The notes under the pieces were generated by a model. That model did no database searches. It was not told the DNA's origin and was given only the letters and a program-made list of their open reading frames with translations. A DNA stretch of 7,483 nucleotides. It comes from Eubacterium sp. Lineage in GTDB: Bacteria; Bacillota; Clostridia; Oscillospirales; Acutalibacteraceae. Positions 1-5,342 of the stretch are shown in pieces. The stretch is taken from the NCBI GenBank assembly GCA_017543725.1, contig JAFYFO010000210.1, forward strand, positions 1 to 7,483, given 5' to 3'. The translations under genes and the position numbers were made by a program. The stretch's first letter is position 1. Each line of letters opens with the position of its first letter.

Positions 1-317
1 ACGATTTCGGATTTTGAAGCGCTGTCGCAGGCGATATGACCGGGAAATGAGTGAACATCATCAACCAACTGAATTTTGTCTTCTGCCCAGGCAGTGCCGC
101 AAACGCCCCTGCCTTTTTCAATTTTAACGCAGGCGGCTCTGCCCTGAAACGGACCGAGCAGAAGCGAGCCGTTTTCAACGATATAAAACCCTGCCCAGTT
201 AATCTTTTCCATTGAATAAAACAGCAGCGCTGAAGCGTTTGCCATAATGCAAATGGGATTTGACGATATTTCTGCCAGAGATAATATTTGTTTTGCTATC
301 ATTTTATAATCAGTCAT
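1..317 (-). CDS. msrC: Free methionine-(R)-sulfoxide reductase (fRMsr, GAF domain), C-terminus cut by window edge
   Basis: This enzyme reduces free methionine-R-sulfoxide to methionine in the cytoplasm, using thioredoxin-type reductants. It is a single GAF-domain protein. The visible 105 residues start MTDYKMIAKQ and contain the family blocks NWAGFYIV (40-47), GPFQGRAAC (55-63), GVCGTAW (71-77) and DVHSFPGHIACD (87-98). Cysteines at 63, 73 and 97 are spaced 10 and 24 apart, exactly as the three redox cysteines (84, 94, 118) of the E. coli enzyme; the last is the catalytic one in the known family. The E. coli protein has about 165 residues, so roughly 60 are missing beyond base 1. An AGAGGA ribosome binding site lies 7 bases before the ATG. 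The gene begins 17 bases after the polymerase stop, so the two are probably co-transcribed. The family call is secure; the symbol follows E. coli usage (also yebR). Confidence 0.93.
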   Translation of the reverse strand, partial: MTDYKMIAKQILSLAEISSNPICIMANASALLFYSMEKINWAGFYIVENGSLLLGPFQGRAACVKIEKGRGVCGTAWAEDKIQLVDDVHSFPGHIACDSASKSEI

Positions 318-334
318 ATGGCTTCCTCTTATAA

Positions 335-1834
335 TTATGCTTTGTGGCCTCCGACCTGCTTGTTTCTTTCTATGCCGGTTGCGCCTTCTTTAAGGTTTGT
401 TCCTTTGAGTATGGCGTTTTTGCCGTATTTTTTTTGGATATCAAGCATTGCATACTGGAGGTTCTTTTCTTTTTTAAGGTTTTCTCCCAGAACTTTTTCT
501 TCTTTTTCCTTTTTCTGATAGTCGGTGAAGAAATCAAGTTGTTCCCCATCGGGCAAAACTCCCTCAACCTCGTTTTCTTCAATTAAGTGATTGAAAACAA
601 CATACATTCGGCGAACAAGAAGATTTTTGTCAACAATGCGGGTGAATAGATTCATCATCGCTTCCATAATCAACTTGGTTGAAGAGGTGTATCTGCCTGT
701 GTTTTCCGTGCTGTGAGCGGGTTTGGGAACTTTTCTGCCGTACCAATCCTCTTTGATTTCGCCCTCAAAACCGCCGTTCTTTTTGATATTATCAATATCA
801 TATCCGATTGTCAGTTCAACCTGATTTGTAACATATCCCTTATCAACCAAATCAAGAACAAGCCCCTCGGTCATTTCCCTGACAATGATTCTCGCCTTAT
901 CGTAATCATAAGGCTCCTGCAGAACCTGACCAACGCTGAGCGATTTTGTTTCGGGTTTGTATGATTTTATCTCGGCGATTGTGCAGGGCTCCCAGCCCCA
1001 GGCGTGGTCTATGAGGAGTTCCGCATTTATTCCGAAGAGATTATAAAGCAAATCCTCGTTGTTGACGGAACAGCGGGCAATATCGCCCATTGTGTACCGT
1101 CCTGCGCTTTCAAGGCGGTTTTTGTAGCCCTTGCCGACTCTCCAGAAGTCCGTTATCGGTTTATGGGTCCAGAGTTTTTCGCGGTAACTCATTTCATCAA
1201 GTTCCGCTATGCGAACTCCGTCTTTATCCGCAGGAATATGCTTTGCAACAATATCCATTGCAATTTTGCAGAGATACATATTTGTTCCGATGCCCGCCGT
1301 TGCGGTTATTCCCGTTGTTTTCAGAACATCGCGAATCATCGTTTTGGCAAGTTCGCGCGCCGTCATATTATATGTTTTAAGATAATTCGTTGCGTCGATA
1401 AAAACCTCGTCAACGGAATAAACATGGATATCTTCCGCCGCAACATATTTAAGGTATATTTCATATATCCCCGCGCTGACCTTCTCATAGTGAAGCATCT
1501 GCGGAGGAGCAACAATGTAGTCAAGTTCAAGGGCGGGATTTTTCTTCAGTTCGTTATAGTCGCAGGATTTTCCGACAAACTGATTGTTCGGCGCTTTCCA
1601 TCTGCGCTGATTATTGACCTGCCTGACTTGTTCAACAACTTCAAAAAGCCTTGCCCTGCCCGAAATGCCGTATGATTTCAGCGAGGGAGTAACTGCGAGG
1701 CATATTGTTTTTTCAGTTCTGCTTTTATCGGCAACAACAAGGTTTGTCGTCAGCGGGTCGAGCCCTCTTTCAACACATTCAACGGAGGCGTAAAAAGACT
1801 TCAGGTCAATAGCGATATATTGTTTTTCAGCCAT
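335..1834 (-). CDS. UmuC-like Y-family translesion DNA polymerase
   Basis: A 499-residue Y-family polymerase that would copy past damaged bases at low fidelity. The palm carries D10 in AIDLKSFYASVE and the catalytic pair D142-E143 in YSVDEVFID. The residue at the steric-gate position (Y15) and the DLK rather than DMD context resemble UmuC more than DinB. A helix-hairpin-helix-like stretch follows (WRVGKGYKNRL, 231-241), then the little-finger region. QLDFF at 432-436 fits a beta-clamp binding motif, followed by a Lys/Glu-rich helix and a conserved-looking end (KYGKNAILKG, then GGHKA) that I recognise from Firmicutes UmuC-like proteins. I chose ATG at 1834 over the upstream GTG at 1843 because the GTG lies inside the ribosome binding site. 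No umuD or lexA partner is visible in the window, and no CGAAC-N4-GTTCG type SOS box is seen upstream. The family is certain; the exact subgroup name is less so. Confidence 0.93.
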   Translation of the reverse strand: MAEKQYIAIDLKSFYASVECVERGLDPLTTNLVVADKSRTEKTICLAVTPSLKSYGISGRARLFEVVEQVRQVNNQRRWKAPNNQFVGKSCDYNELKKNPALELDYIVAPPQMLHYEKVSAGIYEIYLKYVAAEDIHVYSVDEVFIDATNYLKTYNMTARELAKTMIRDVLKTTGITATAGIGTNMYLCKIAMDIVAKHIPADKDGVRIAELDEMSYREKLWTHKPITDFWRVGKGYKNRLESAGRYTMGDIARCSVNNEDLLYNLFGINAELLIDHAWGWEPCTIAEIKSYKPETKSLSVGQVLQEPYDYDKARIIVREMTEGLVLDLVDKGYVTNQVELTIGYDIDNIKKNGGFEGEIKEDWYGRKVPKPAHSTENTGRYTSSTKLIMEAMMNLFTRIVDKNLLVRRMYVVFNHLIEENEVEGVLPDGEQLDFFTDYQKKEKEEKVLGENLKKEKNLQYAMLDIQKKYGKNAILKGTNLKEGATGIERNKQVGGHKA

Positions 1835-1840
1835 TCTTTC

Positions 1841-1848
1841 CACCTCCC
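1841..1848 (-). promoter_or_regulatory. Ribosome binding site deciding the polymerase start
   Basis: The minus strand reads GGGAGGTG, then GAAAGA, then ATG. This near-perfect Shine-Dalgarno sequence is ideally spaced for the ATG ending at 1834. It overlaps the in-frame GTG at 1841-1843, which would add only three residues and is therefore not a credible start. Confidence 0.85.
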
Positions 1849-1863
1849 GTAAATTCTGTTTTT

Positions 1864-1892
1864 ATTCTATCATAAAGATTATTTTTGTGCAA
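1864..1892 (-). promoter_or_regulatory. Sigma-70-type promoter for the polymerase/msrC pair
   Basis: On the minus strand a -35 box TTGCAC (1887-1892) is separated by exactly 17 bases from a -10 box TAGAAT (1864-1869; 5 of 6 consensus positions). The predicted transcription start is near 1857, giving a leader of about 23 bases that contains the ribosome binding site. The -35 box abuts the T-run of the upstream gene's terminator, so the polymerase gene is insulated and separately controlled. Confidence 0.6.
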
Positions 1893-1893
1893 T

Positions 1894-1922
1894 AAAAAAG
1901 GTATCCGCCGCAGCAGATACCT
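1894..1922 (-). terminator. Intrinsic terminator of the PAP2 gene
   Basis: The minus-strand RNA forms AGGTATC / GATACCT arms that extend inward by a U-G, a G-C and a C-G pair, closing on a UGCG loop. This gives a 10-bp stem with a C(UNCG)G tetraloop, an exceptionally stable class of loop. Six T residues follow directly. It begins 20 bases past the PAP2 stop codon and ends that transcript just before the polymerase promoter. Confidence 0.88.
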
Positions 1923-1942
1923 AAAAGATTTGATTTGCGTTA

Positions 1943-2860
1943 TTAATCGTCAACGCCGTTTAACTGTTTCCAGTGGATTTTGCAATAGCGTTTTCCGTCT
2001 ATTGCAGGATATTTTTCATCATCCATTTTAGCCTCGTTCTGGCAGTCGTATTCCTCGTTATATGCACAGCGAACAGCCTCCTCTCCGCCTTCGGAAAGGG
2101 AGGGGATATAGGCAACGAGGAAGAAGGCAACAACCGCAAGGCAGATGATTGCTTTATTCCATTTATAGGGGTGTTCATCCTCTTTGTCGAGTTTCTTAAA
2201 GAGTTTATCGCAGTCGATTGAATCAAGGAATTTAACCTTTTTAAAGATTCTGCAAACGAGTTTTGAAAGGAAGAAAGCAATAACGCCTGCACAGATTCCG
2301 ACAACAAGTCCGCAGAGAACGTCGCTTGCGTAGTGAACCATTAAATAAACTCTTGAACACATTGTTAAAATCGCAAGAACGGGGAAAATCCAGGCGATTT
2401 TCTTTTTCTTATCGCTCATAAAACAAAGGAACATTGCAGTTGCCATTTCAAATGCGGCGGTTGTGTGACCCGAGGGGAAGGAATAGTCGCTTTCGGAAAG
2501 CATTCCAACGCCCTTATACCAAGCCCAGTATTCGGCATTGCCCTGGAGCGTGTTGTAAGGTCTGATACGAAGCGCCATTGGCTTAACAACAACATTGGTT
2601 ACGATTGTTCCGATTGCTATTGCAAAAATCAGTGCAAAGCCGTATTTTCTTGTTTTCTTGAAGAGGCAGAGAACGATTCCGAGAATTGCCATCGGAATAA
2701 CAAACGCCTCATCGCCGAAGGTTGTGAAAATTTTTGAAATTGTGGTTAAAAAGCCGCACTGCATACTTCCGAAGAGGTGGAAAACCCACATATCAAAAGC
2801 ATAAAACGCGCTGTCAATTTTGTCGCCGAGCGTTGCTGCGGCTAAAAGAATAGGATTCAT
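1943..2860 (-). CDS. PAP2-family membrane lipid phosphatase with a Cys/His C-terminal tail
   Basis: A 305-residue integral membrane phosphatase of the PAP2 (phosphatidic acid phosphatase type 2) superfamily. Its members dephosphorylate lipid pyrophosphates or phosphates such as undecaprenyl pyrophosphate on the outer face of the membrane. All three motifs are intact: K93-x6-R100-P101, PSGH (129-132), and S169-R170-x5-H176-x3-D180. Hydrophobic segments lie at about 50-67, 73-92, 133-148, 154-168, 179-199 and 236-253. After the core comes a Lys-rich loop (about 204-235), an extra membrane helix, and a 50-residue tail with C265, C273, C293 and H296. If the active site is outside, as known for the family, this tail is also predicted outside. 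A GGAGGA ribosome binding site precedes the ATG. No convincing promoter is seen directly upstream, so it may be read from the kinase transcript. The substrate cannot be told from sequence. Confidence 0.9.
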   Translation of the reverse strand: MNPILLAAATLGDKIDSAFYAFDMWVFHLFGSMQCGFLTTISKIFTTFGDEAFVIPMAILGIVLCLFKKTRKYGFALIFAIAIGTIVTNVVVKPMALRIRPYNTLQGNAEYWAWYKGVGMLSESDYSFPSGHTTAAFEMATAMFLCFMSDKKKKIAWIFPVLAILTMCSRVYLMVHYASDVLCGLVVGICAGVIAFFLSKLVCRIFKKVKFLDSIDCDKLFKKLDKEDEHPYKWNKAIICLAVVAFFLVAYIPSLSEGGEEAVRCAYNEEYDCQNEAKMDDEKYPAIDGKRYCKIHWKQLNGVDD

Positions 2861-2891
2861 ATATTTTTCCTCCGTAAAAATATATTTAATA

Positions 2892-2971
2892 ATTAAGATT
2901 TAAGAATTAAGAATTTCGGGTGGGCGCTGCCCACACCCAATTTCATTGTGCATAACGCTTGCGTTATGCAC
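2892..2971. repeat. Compound palindromic repeat element (REP/MITE-like)
   Basis: Three parts lie side by side. First are three exact 7-base tandem units, ATTAAGA, TTTAAGA, ATTAAGA (2892-2912). Second is an imperfect inverted repeat at 2911-2944, with arms GAATTTCGGGTGGGC and GCCCACACCCAATTTC around a GCT loop. Third is a perfect palindrome at 2948-2971, with 11-base arms (GTGCATAACGC / GCGTTATGCAC) around TT. The kinase stop codon (2964-2966) lies inside the third part. Neither hairpin has a proper T-run on the minus strand, so this does not look like a normal terminator. Its architecture suggests a dispersed extragenic repeat; copy number elsewhere in the genome is unknown. Confidence 0.6.
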
Positions 2972-3983
2972 GAGCAACCATTTCGCCGTATTCTTCCTTG
3001 CTCTTTTTGATGAATTCTTCAACCTGTTTTGCAGAAGGCATTGCGTCTGAGCAGGAGTGAGCCGAAATAAGAATGGAAGCCGAAGCAGAGCCGAATTCAA
3101 GGCAGTCGATAATATCCTTGCCCTGAAGAAGTGAATAAAGGAAGGACGAGCCGTAGCCGTCGCCGCCGCCGAAGCCCTTGAGTTTAACTGCGGGGAAGGG
3201 CTTGATTGTGTAGAACTTGCCGTCGTTTGTATATGCGGTTGAGCCTTCCTTGCCGTGTTTGATAACGCAGATTGAAGCGCCGAAACTCTGCCAGTATTTA
3301 GCCGATTCGGGGTCGCTCTCTCTTGCGCCGATAATTCCTTCGGTTAAATCAAATTCCTCTCTTGAGCCCATAATGATATCCGCATTCTGAGCAACAATTG
3401 AATAATAAACGGCAATTTCATCCTTGCTCTTCCAGGTGTATTCACGATAGTCAATATCAAAAATAATTCTTGTGTTGTTCTTTTTCGCAAGAATCATCGC
3501 TTTAAGGCAAGCCTCTCTTGAAGGGCTCTGAGCAAGCGCTGTTCCGCTAATAACAATTGCTTTTGCAGAGGCAATATATTCCTCGTCGATATCCTCCGGA
3601 GCGAGGCAGAAATCCGCAACATTATCCCTGTACATAAGGATTGAGGATTTTTCCTTTGAAAGAATTTCCGTGAAGGTCAAGCCAAGACATTCGCCGTTTT
3701 TAGCCCTTGTTATTTTAGAAGTGTCTATTCCTTCTTTATCGAAATAATTAACAACGAAATCGCCGAATTGGTCGTTTGAAACACAGCCCTGGAATCCGAC
3801 TTTACAGCCGAGGCGCGCAAGACCGACTGCAATATTAGCAGGCGAACCGCCGACATATTTGTTGAAATTTGACGATTCCGAAAGGGGCATATACATATCG
3901 GTTGGGTTGAAGTCGATTGCAATTCTTCCAATCGGAATGAAATCAAGGGGTTTGCTCATATCAAATGTTATATAATTCTGCAT
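2964..3983 (-). CDS. iolC: PfkB-family sugar kinase, IolC-like (5-dehydro-2-deoxygluconokinase)
   Basis: A 339-residue ribokinase/PfkB-fold kinase. It most resembles IolC, which phosphorylates 5-dehydro-2-deoxy-D-gluconate with ATP in myo-inositol catabolism. Signs are the N-terminal substrate motif KYVGGSPANIAVGLARLG (42-59), the stretch ILMYRDNVAD (115-124), SGTALAQSPSREA (146-158), FDIDYREYTW (175-184) and GSREEFD (206-212), all of which I recognise from IolC proteins. The C-terminal PfkB signature is GFGGGDGYGSSF (270-281) with putative catalytic base D275. Here the usual GAGD anion hole reads GGGD. An AAAGGAG site lies before the ATG, 26 bases after the aldolase stop, so the two form one operon. 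The last codons and the stop run into a palindromic repeat. The PfkB family is certain; IolC substrate specificity is inferred, as no other inositol gene is in view. Confidence 0.85.
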   Translation of the reverse strand: MQNYITFDMSKPLDFIPIGRIAIDFNPTDMYMPLSESSNFNKYVGGSPANIAVGLARLGCKVGFQGCVSNDQFGDFVVNYFDKEGIDTSKITRAKNGECLGLTFTEILSKEKSSILMYRDNVADFCLAPEDIDEEYIASAKAIVISGTALAQSPSREACLKAMILAKKNNTRIIFDIDYREYTWKSKDEIAVYYSIVAQNADIIMGSREEFDLTEGIIGARESDPESAKYWQSFGASICVIKHGKEGSTAYTNDGKFYTIKPFPAVKLKGFGGGDGYGSSFLYSLLQGKDIIDCLEFGSASASILISAHSCSDAMPSAKQVEEFIKKSKEEYGEMVARA

Positions 3984-4009
3984 TGCTTTATTCTCCTTTG
4001 CTCTGCTTT

Positions 4010-4852
4010 TTATGCTTTGTTATCTGTTCCGAAAATAAGTATATGGCGCTTTGCGTTCTGATATGCGCCCTCAACTTCGGCTGCCTGCAAATCATAGTAG
4101 CCGCCGATGCTGTTTTCATTATAGCAGTCGTGAACGGTTTTTTCAACCATATCAAAGGTTGCGGTTGCTATGTTTATCTTCTTAATACCTGTTTTTGAAC
4201 ATCTGATGAAATCATCGGGAGTTATTCCCGTTCCGCCGTGAAGAACAAGGGGCGTTTTTGTTGATTTTTCAACCTCTTCAAGAATATCAAAGCGGAGTTT
4301 CGGAGTTGATTTATAGTTGCCGTGAGCGTTGCCGATTGCGATTGCAAGCGCGTCAACTCCTGTTTCGTTTTCAAAGCGAACAGCGTCTTCGGGCTTTGTG
4401 CAGTTGATTGCAATATCTTCGCTTCCGTCTTCGCTTCCGCCGACGCAGCCGATTTCAGCCTCAACTGCGGCTCCGTATTCTTTCGCTTTTTTAATAACTT
4501 CCTTTGTCTGAGCAATGTTTTCATCAAGGGGAAGATGCGAGCCGTCAAACATAACGGAAGTGAATCCGATTTCAAGCGCCTGTGAAATCTTCTCCATTGT
4601 TTTTCCGTGGTCGAAGTGAACGGCAACGGGGGTTTTTGCGTTTTTTGCGGCGGCAACCATAAGAGGACCGATAACTTCAAGCGGCGATTGCTTCAGGCGG
4701 ACTTCTGCAATCTGAAGAATAACCGGAGCGCTGAGTTCCTCAGCCGCCTTTAATATGCCGAGAACCATTTCCATATTCGCAACGGAAAAAGAGCCCACTG
4801 CATAATTGCCTTTTTCTGCGTCTGAGAGCAGATTTTTCATATTAACAAGCAT
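4010..4852 (-). CDS. Class II (zinc) aldolase, FbaA/GatY/IolJ family
   Basis: A 280-residue class II aldolase of the short GatY/KbaY/IolJ/Fba type, which cleaves ketose phosphates to dihydroxyacetone phosphate and an aldehyde. Visible active-site features are D81 (proton donor) and H82 in VHFDHG, E133 in EAEIGCVGG, H177 in AIGNAHG, H205 in LHGGTG, and the phosphate-binding NIATAT (227-232). Zinc ligands by family knowledge are H82, H177 and H205. It is the first gene of a two-gene unit with the IolC-like kinase. That pairing makes 6-phospho-5-dehydro-2-deoxygluconate (the IolJ reaction) a better guess than fructose bisphosphate, but specificity cannot be read directly. An AAAGGA site precedes the ATG at 4852; an in-frame ATG four codons later lacks such a site. 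A promoter lies upstream. Confidence 0.9.
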   Translation of the reverse strand: MLVNMKNLLSDAEKGNYAVGSFSVANMEMVLGILKAAEELSAPVILQIAEVRLKQSPLEVIGPLMVAAAKNAKTPVAVHFDHGKTMEKISQALEIGFTSVMFDGSHLPLDENIAQTKEVIKKAKEYGAAVEAEIGCVGGSEDGSEDIAINCTKPEDAVRFENETGVDALAIAIGNAHGNYKSTPKLRFDILEEVEKSTKTPLVLHGGTGITPDDFIRCSKTGIKKINIATATFDMVEKTVHDCYNENSIGGYYDLQAAEVEGAYQNAKRHILIFGTDNKA

Positions 4853-4867
4853 ATTTATTTCCTTTCA

Positions 4868-4882
4868 CATATCAGCAATATG
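4868..4882. promoter_or_regulatory. Possible operator or leader hairpin before the aldolase
   Basis: An inverted repeat, CATAT - CAGCA - ATATG, sits between the predicted transcription start (about 4893) and the ribosome binding site of the aldolase. Such a position suits a repressor operator or a small leader hairpin. The arms are only five bases and AT-rich, so chance is a real alternative. Confidence 0.25.
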
Positions 4883-4893
4883 CATTTTTTAAC

Positions 4894-4928
4894 ATTATAA
4901 TTTTACTACAATAATAATTTCTTTGCAA
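4894..4928 (-). promoter_or_regulatory. Promoter for the aldolase-kinase operon
   Basis: On the minus strand TTGCAA (4923-4928) is followed after 17 bases by TAAAAT (4900-4905). A perfect TATAAT (4894-4899) sits immediately downstream and could serve as an alternative -10, but with no good -35 at the right distance. The predicted leader is about 40 bases. Confidence 0.5.
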
Positions 4929-4945
4929 CTAATTTTTAATAATTA

Positions 4946-4974
4946 TTGATTTTAGTCAAAAAATATCTTATTAT
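4946..4974 (+). promoter_or_regulatory. Promoter of rnpB
   Basis: TTGATT (4946-4951) and TATTAT (4969-4974; 5 of 6 consensus) are separated by exactly 17 bases. The predicted start seven bases on is 4981, which is the first base of the RNase P RNA P1 helix. That agreement with the independently deduced 5' end is good support. Confidence 0.65.
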
Positions 4975-4980
4975 TATATC

Positions 4981-5310
4981 TGCGAGTTGTCCGGACGGTT
5001 GCGTACCATTGGTATGAGGAAAGTCCGAGCAGCGCAGAGCAGGATGACGGCTAACGGCCGCCGAGGGTGACCTCAGGGAAAGTGCAACAGAAATAAACCG
5101 CCTACTTTGTAGGTAAGGATGGAAAGGCGGGGTAAGAGCCCACCGAGCAGATGGAGACACCTGCTGCCATGTAAACCCCATCCGCTGCAACGCCGACAGA
5201 AGAGTTGTTTGCTCGACACATAACTTCGAAGGGCGGCTTGAGCGTATTGGCAACAATGCGTCGAGATAGATAACCGTTTAATACAGAACTCGGCTTATGG
5301 GCAACTCGCA
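4981..5310 (+). ncRNA. rnpB: RNase P RNA (class A-like)
   Basis: The catalytic RNA of RNase P, which removes 5' leaders from pre-tRNAs. About 330 bases. The P1 helix closes the molecule: GCGAGTTGTCC near the start pairs with GGGCAACTCGC near the end, extended by a terminal T-A pair (4981 with 5310). The conserved blocks are GAGGAAAGTCCGAGC (5016-5030), AGTGCAACAGAAA (5081-5093), GGTAAGAGCCCACCG (5131-5145, with the GGU that binds the tRNA CCA end) and ACAGAACTCGGCTTAT (5283-5298). In helix P4, CCGAG (5025-5029) pairs with CTCGG (5289-5293). The common G-C is thus replaced by a compensated A-U, which argues for a functional gene. The overall order and sequence match E. coli-like class A rather than the Bacillus class B RNA. 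It is flanked by a good promoter but no clear terminator. Reading frames inside it on either strand are not genes. Confidence 0.97.
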
Positions 5311-5330
5311 TTATTGATAATTTATAATTG

Positions 5331-5337
5331 AAGGTGA
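5331..5337 (+). promoter_or_regulatory. Ribosome binding site supporting a TTG start for the LCP gene
   Basis: AAGGTGA lies five bases before TTG at 5343-5345. An upstream in-frame TTG (5328) and GTG (5334) flank or overlap this site and have nothing comparable before them, so 5343 is the preferred start. Confidence 0.6.
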
Positions 5338-5342
5338 CTTTT

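Noticed and set aside
1004..1675. A 223-codon open frame on the plus strand opposite the polymerase gene
   Set aside because: It lies wholly inside a well-supported polymerase gene, shows no recognisable domain, and has no good ribosome binding site. It is an antisense shadow of the real coding frame.
1841..1843. GTG as start of the polymerase, giving three extra residues
   Set aside because: It sits within the GGGAGGTG Shine-Dalgarno sequence of the ATG at 1834, so it would have no ribosome binding site of its own.
4222..4680. A 152-codon minus-strand frame inside the aldolase
   Set aside because: It is a shifted frame of the aldolase gene with low-complexity Leu/Lys/Ser-rich translation and no motif.
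4938..4947. Perfect AATAATTATT palindrome upstream of rnpB
   Set aside because: In such an AT-rich spacer a 10-base palindrome of A and T is expected by chance, and it overlaps the rnpB -35 box only partly.
4936..5311. Two minus-strand open frames across the RNase P RNA gene
   Set aside because: The region is fully explained by rnpB on the plus strand, with P1 and P4 pairing and all conserved blocks. The translations look like nothing known.
5323..5328. TATAAT just upstream of the LCP gene as its own promoter
   Set aside because: There is no -35-like sequence at 15-19 bases upstream, which is P1 and P4 sequence of rnpB, and the predicted start would fall inside the ribosome binding site.
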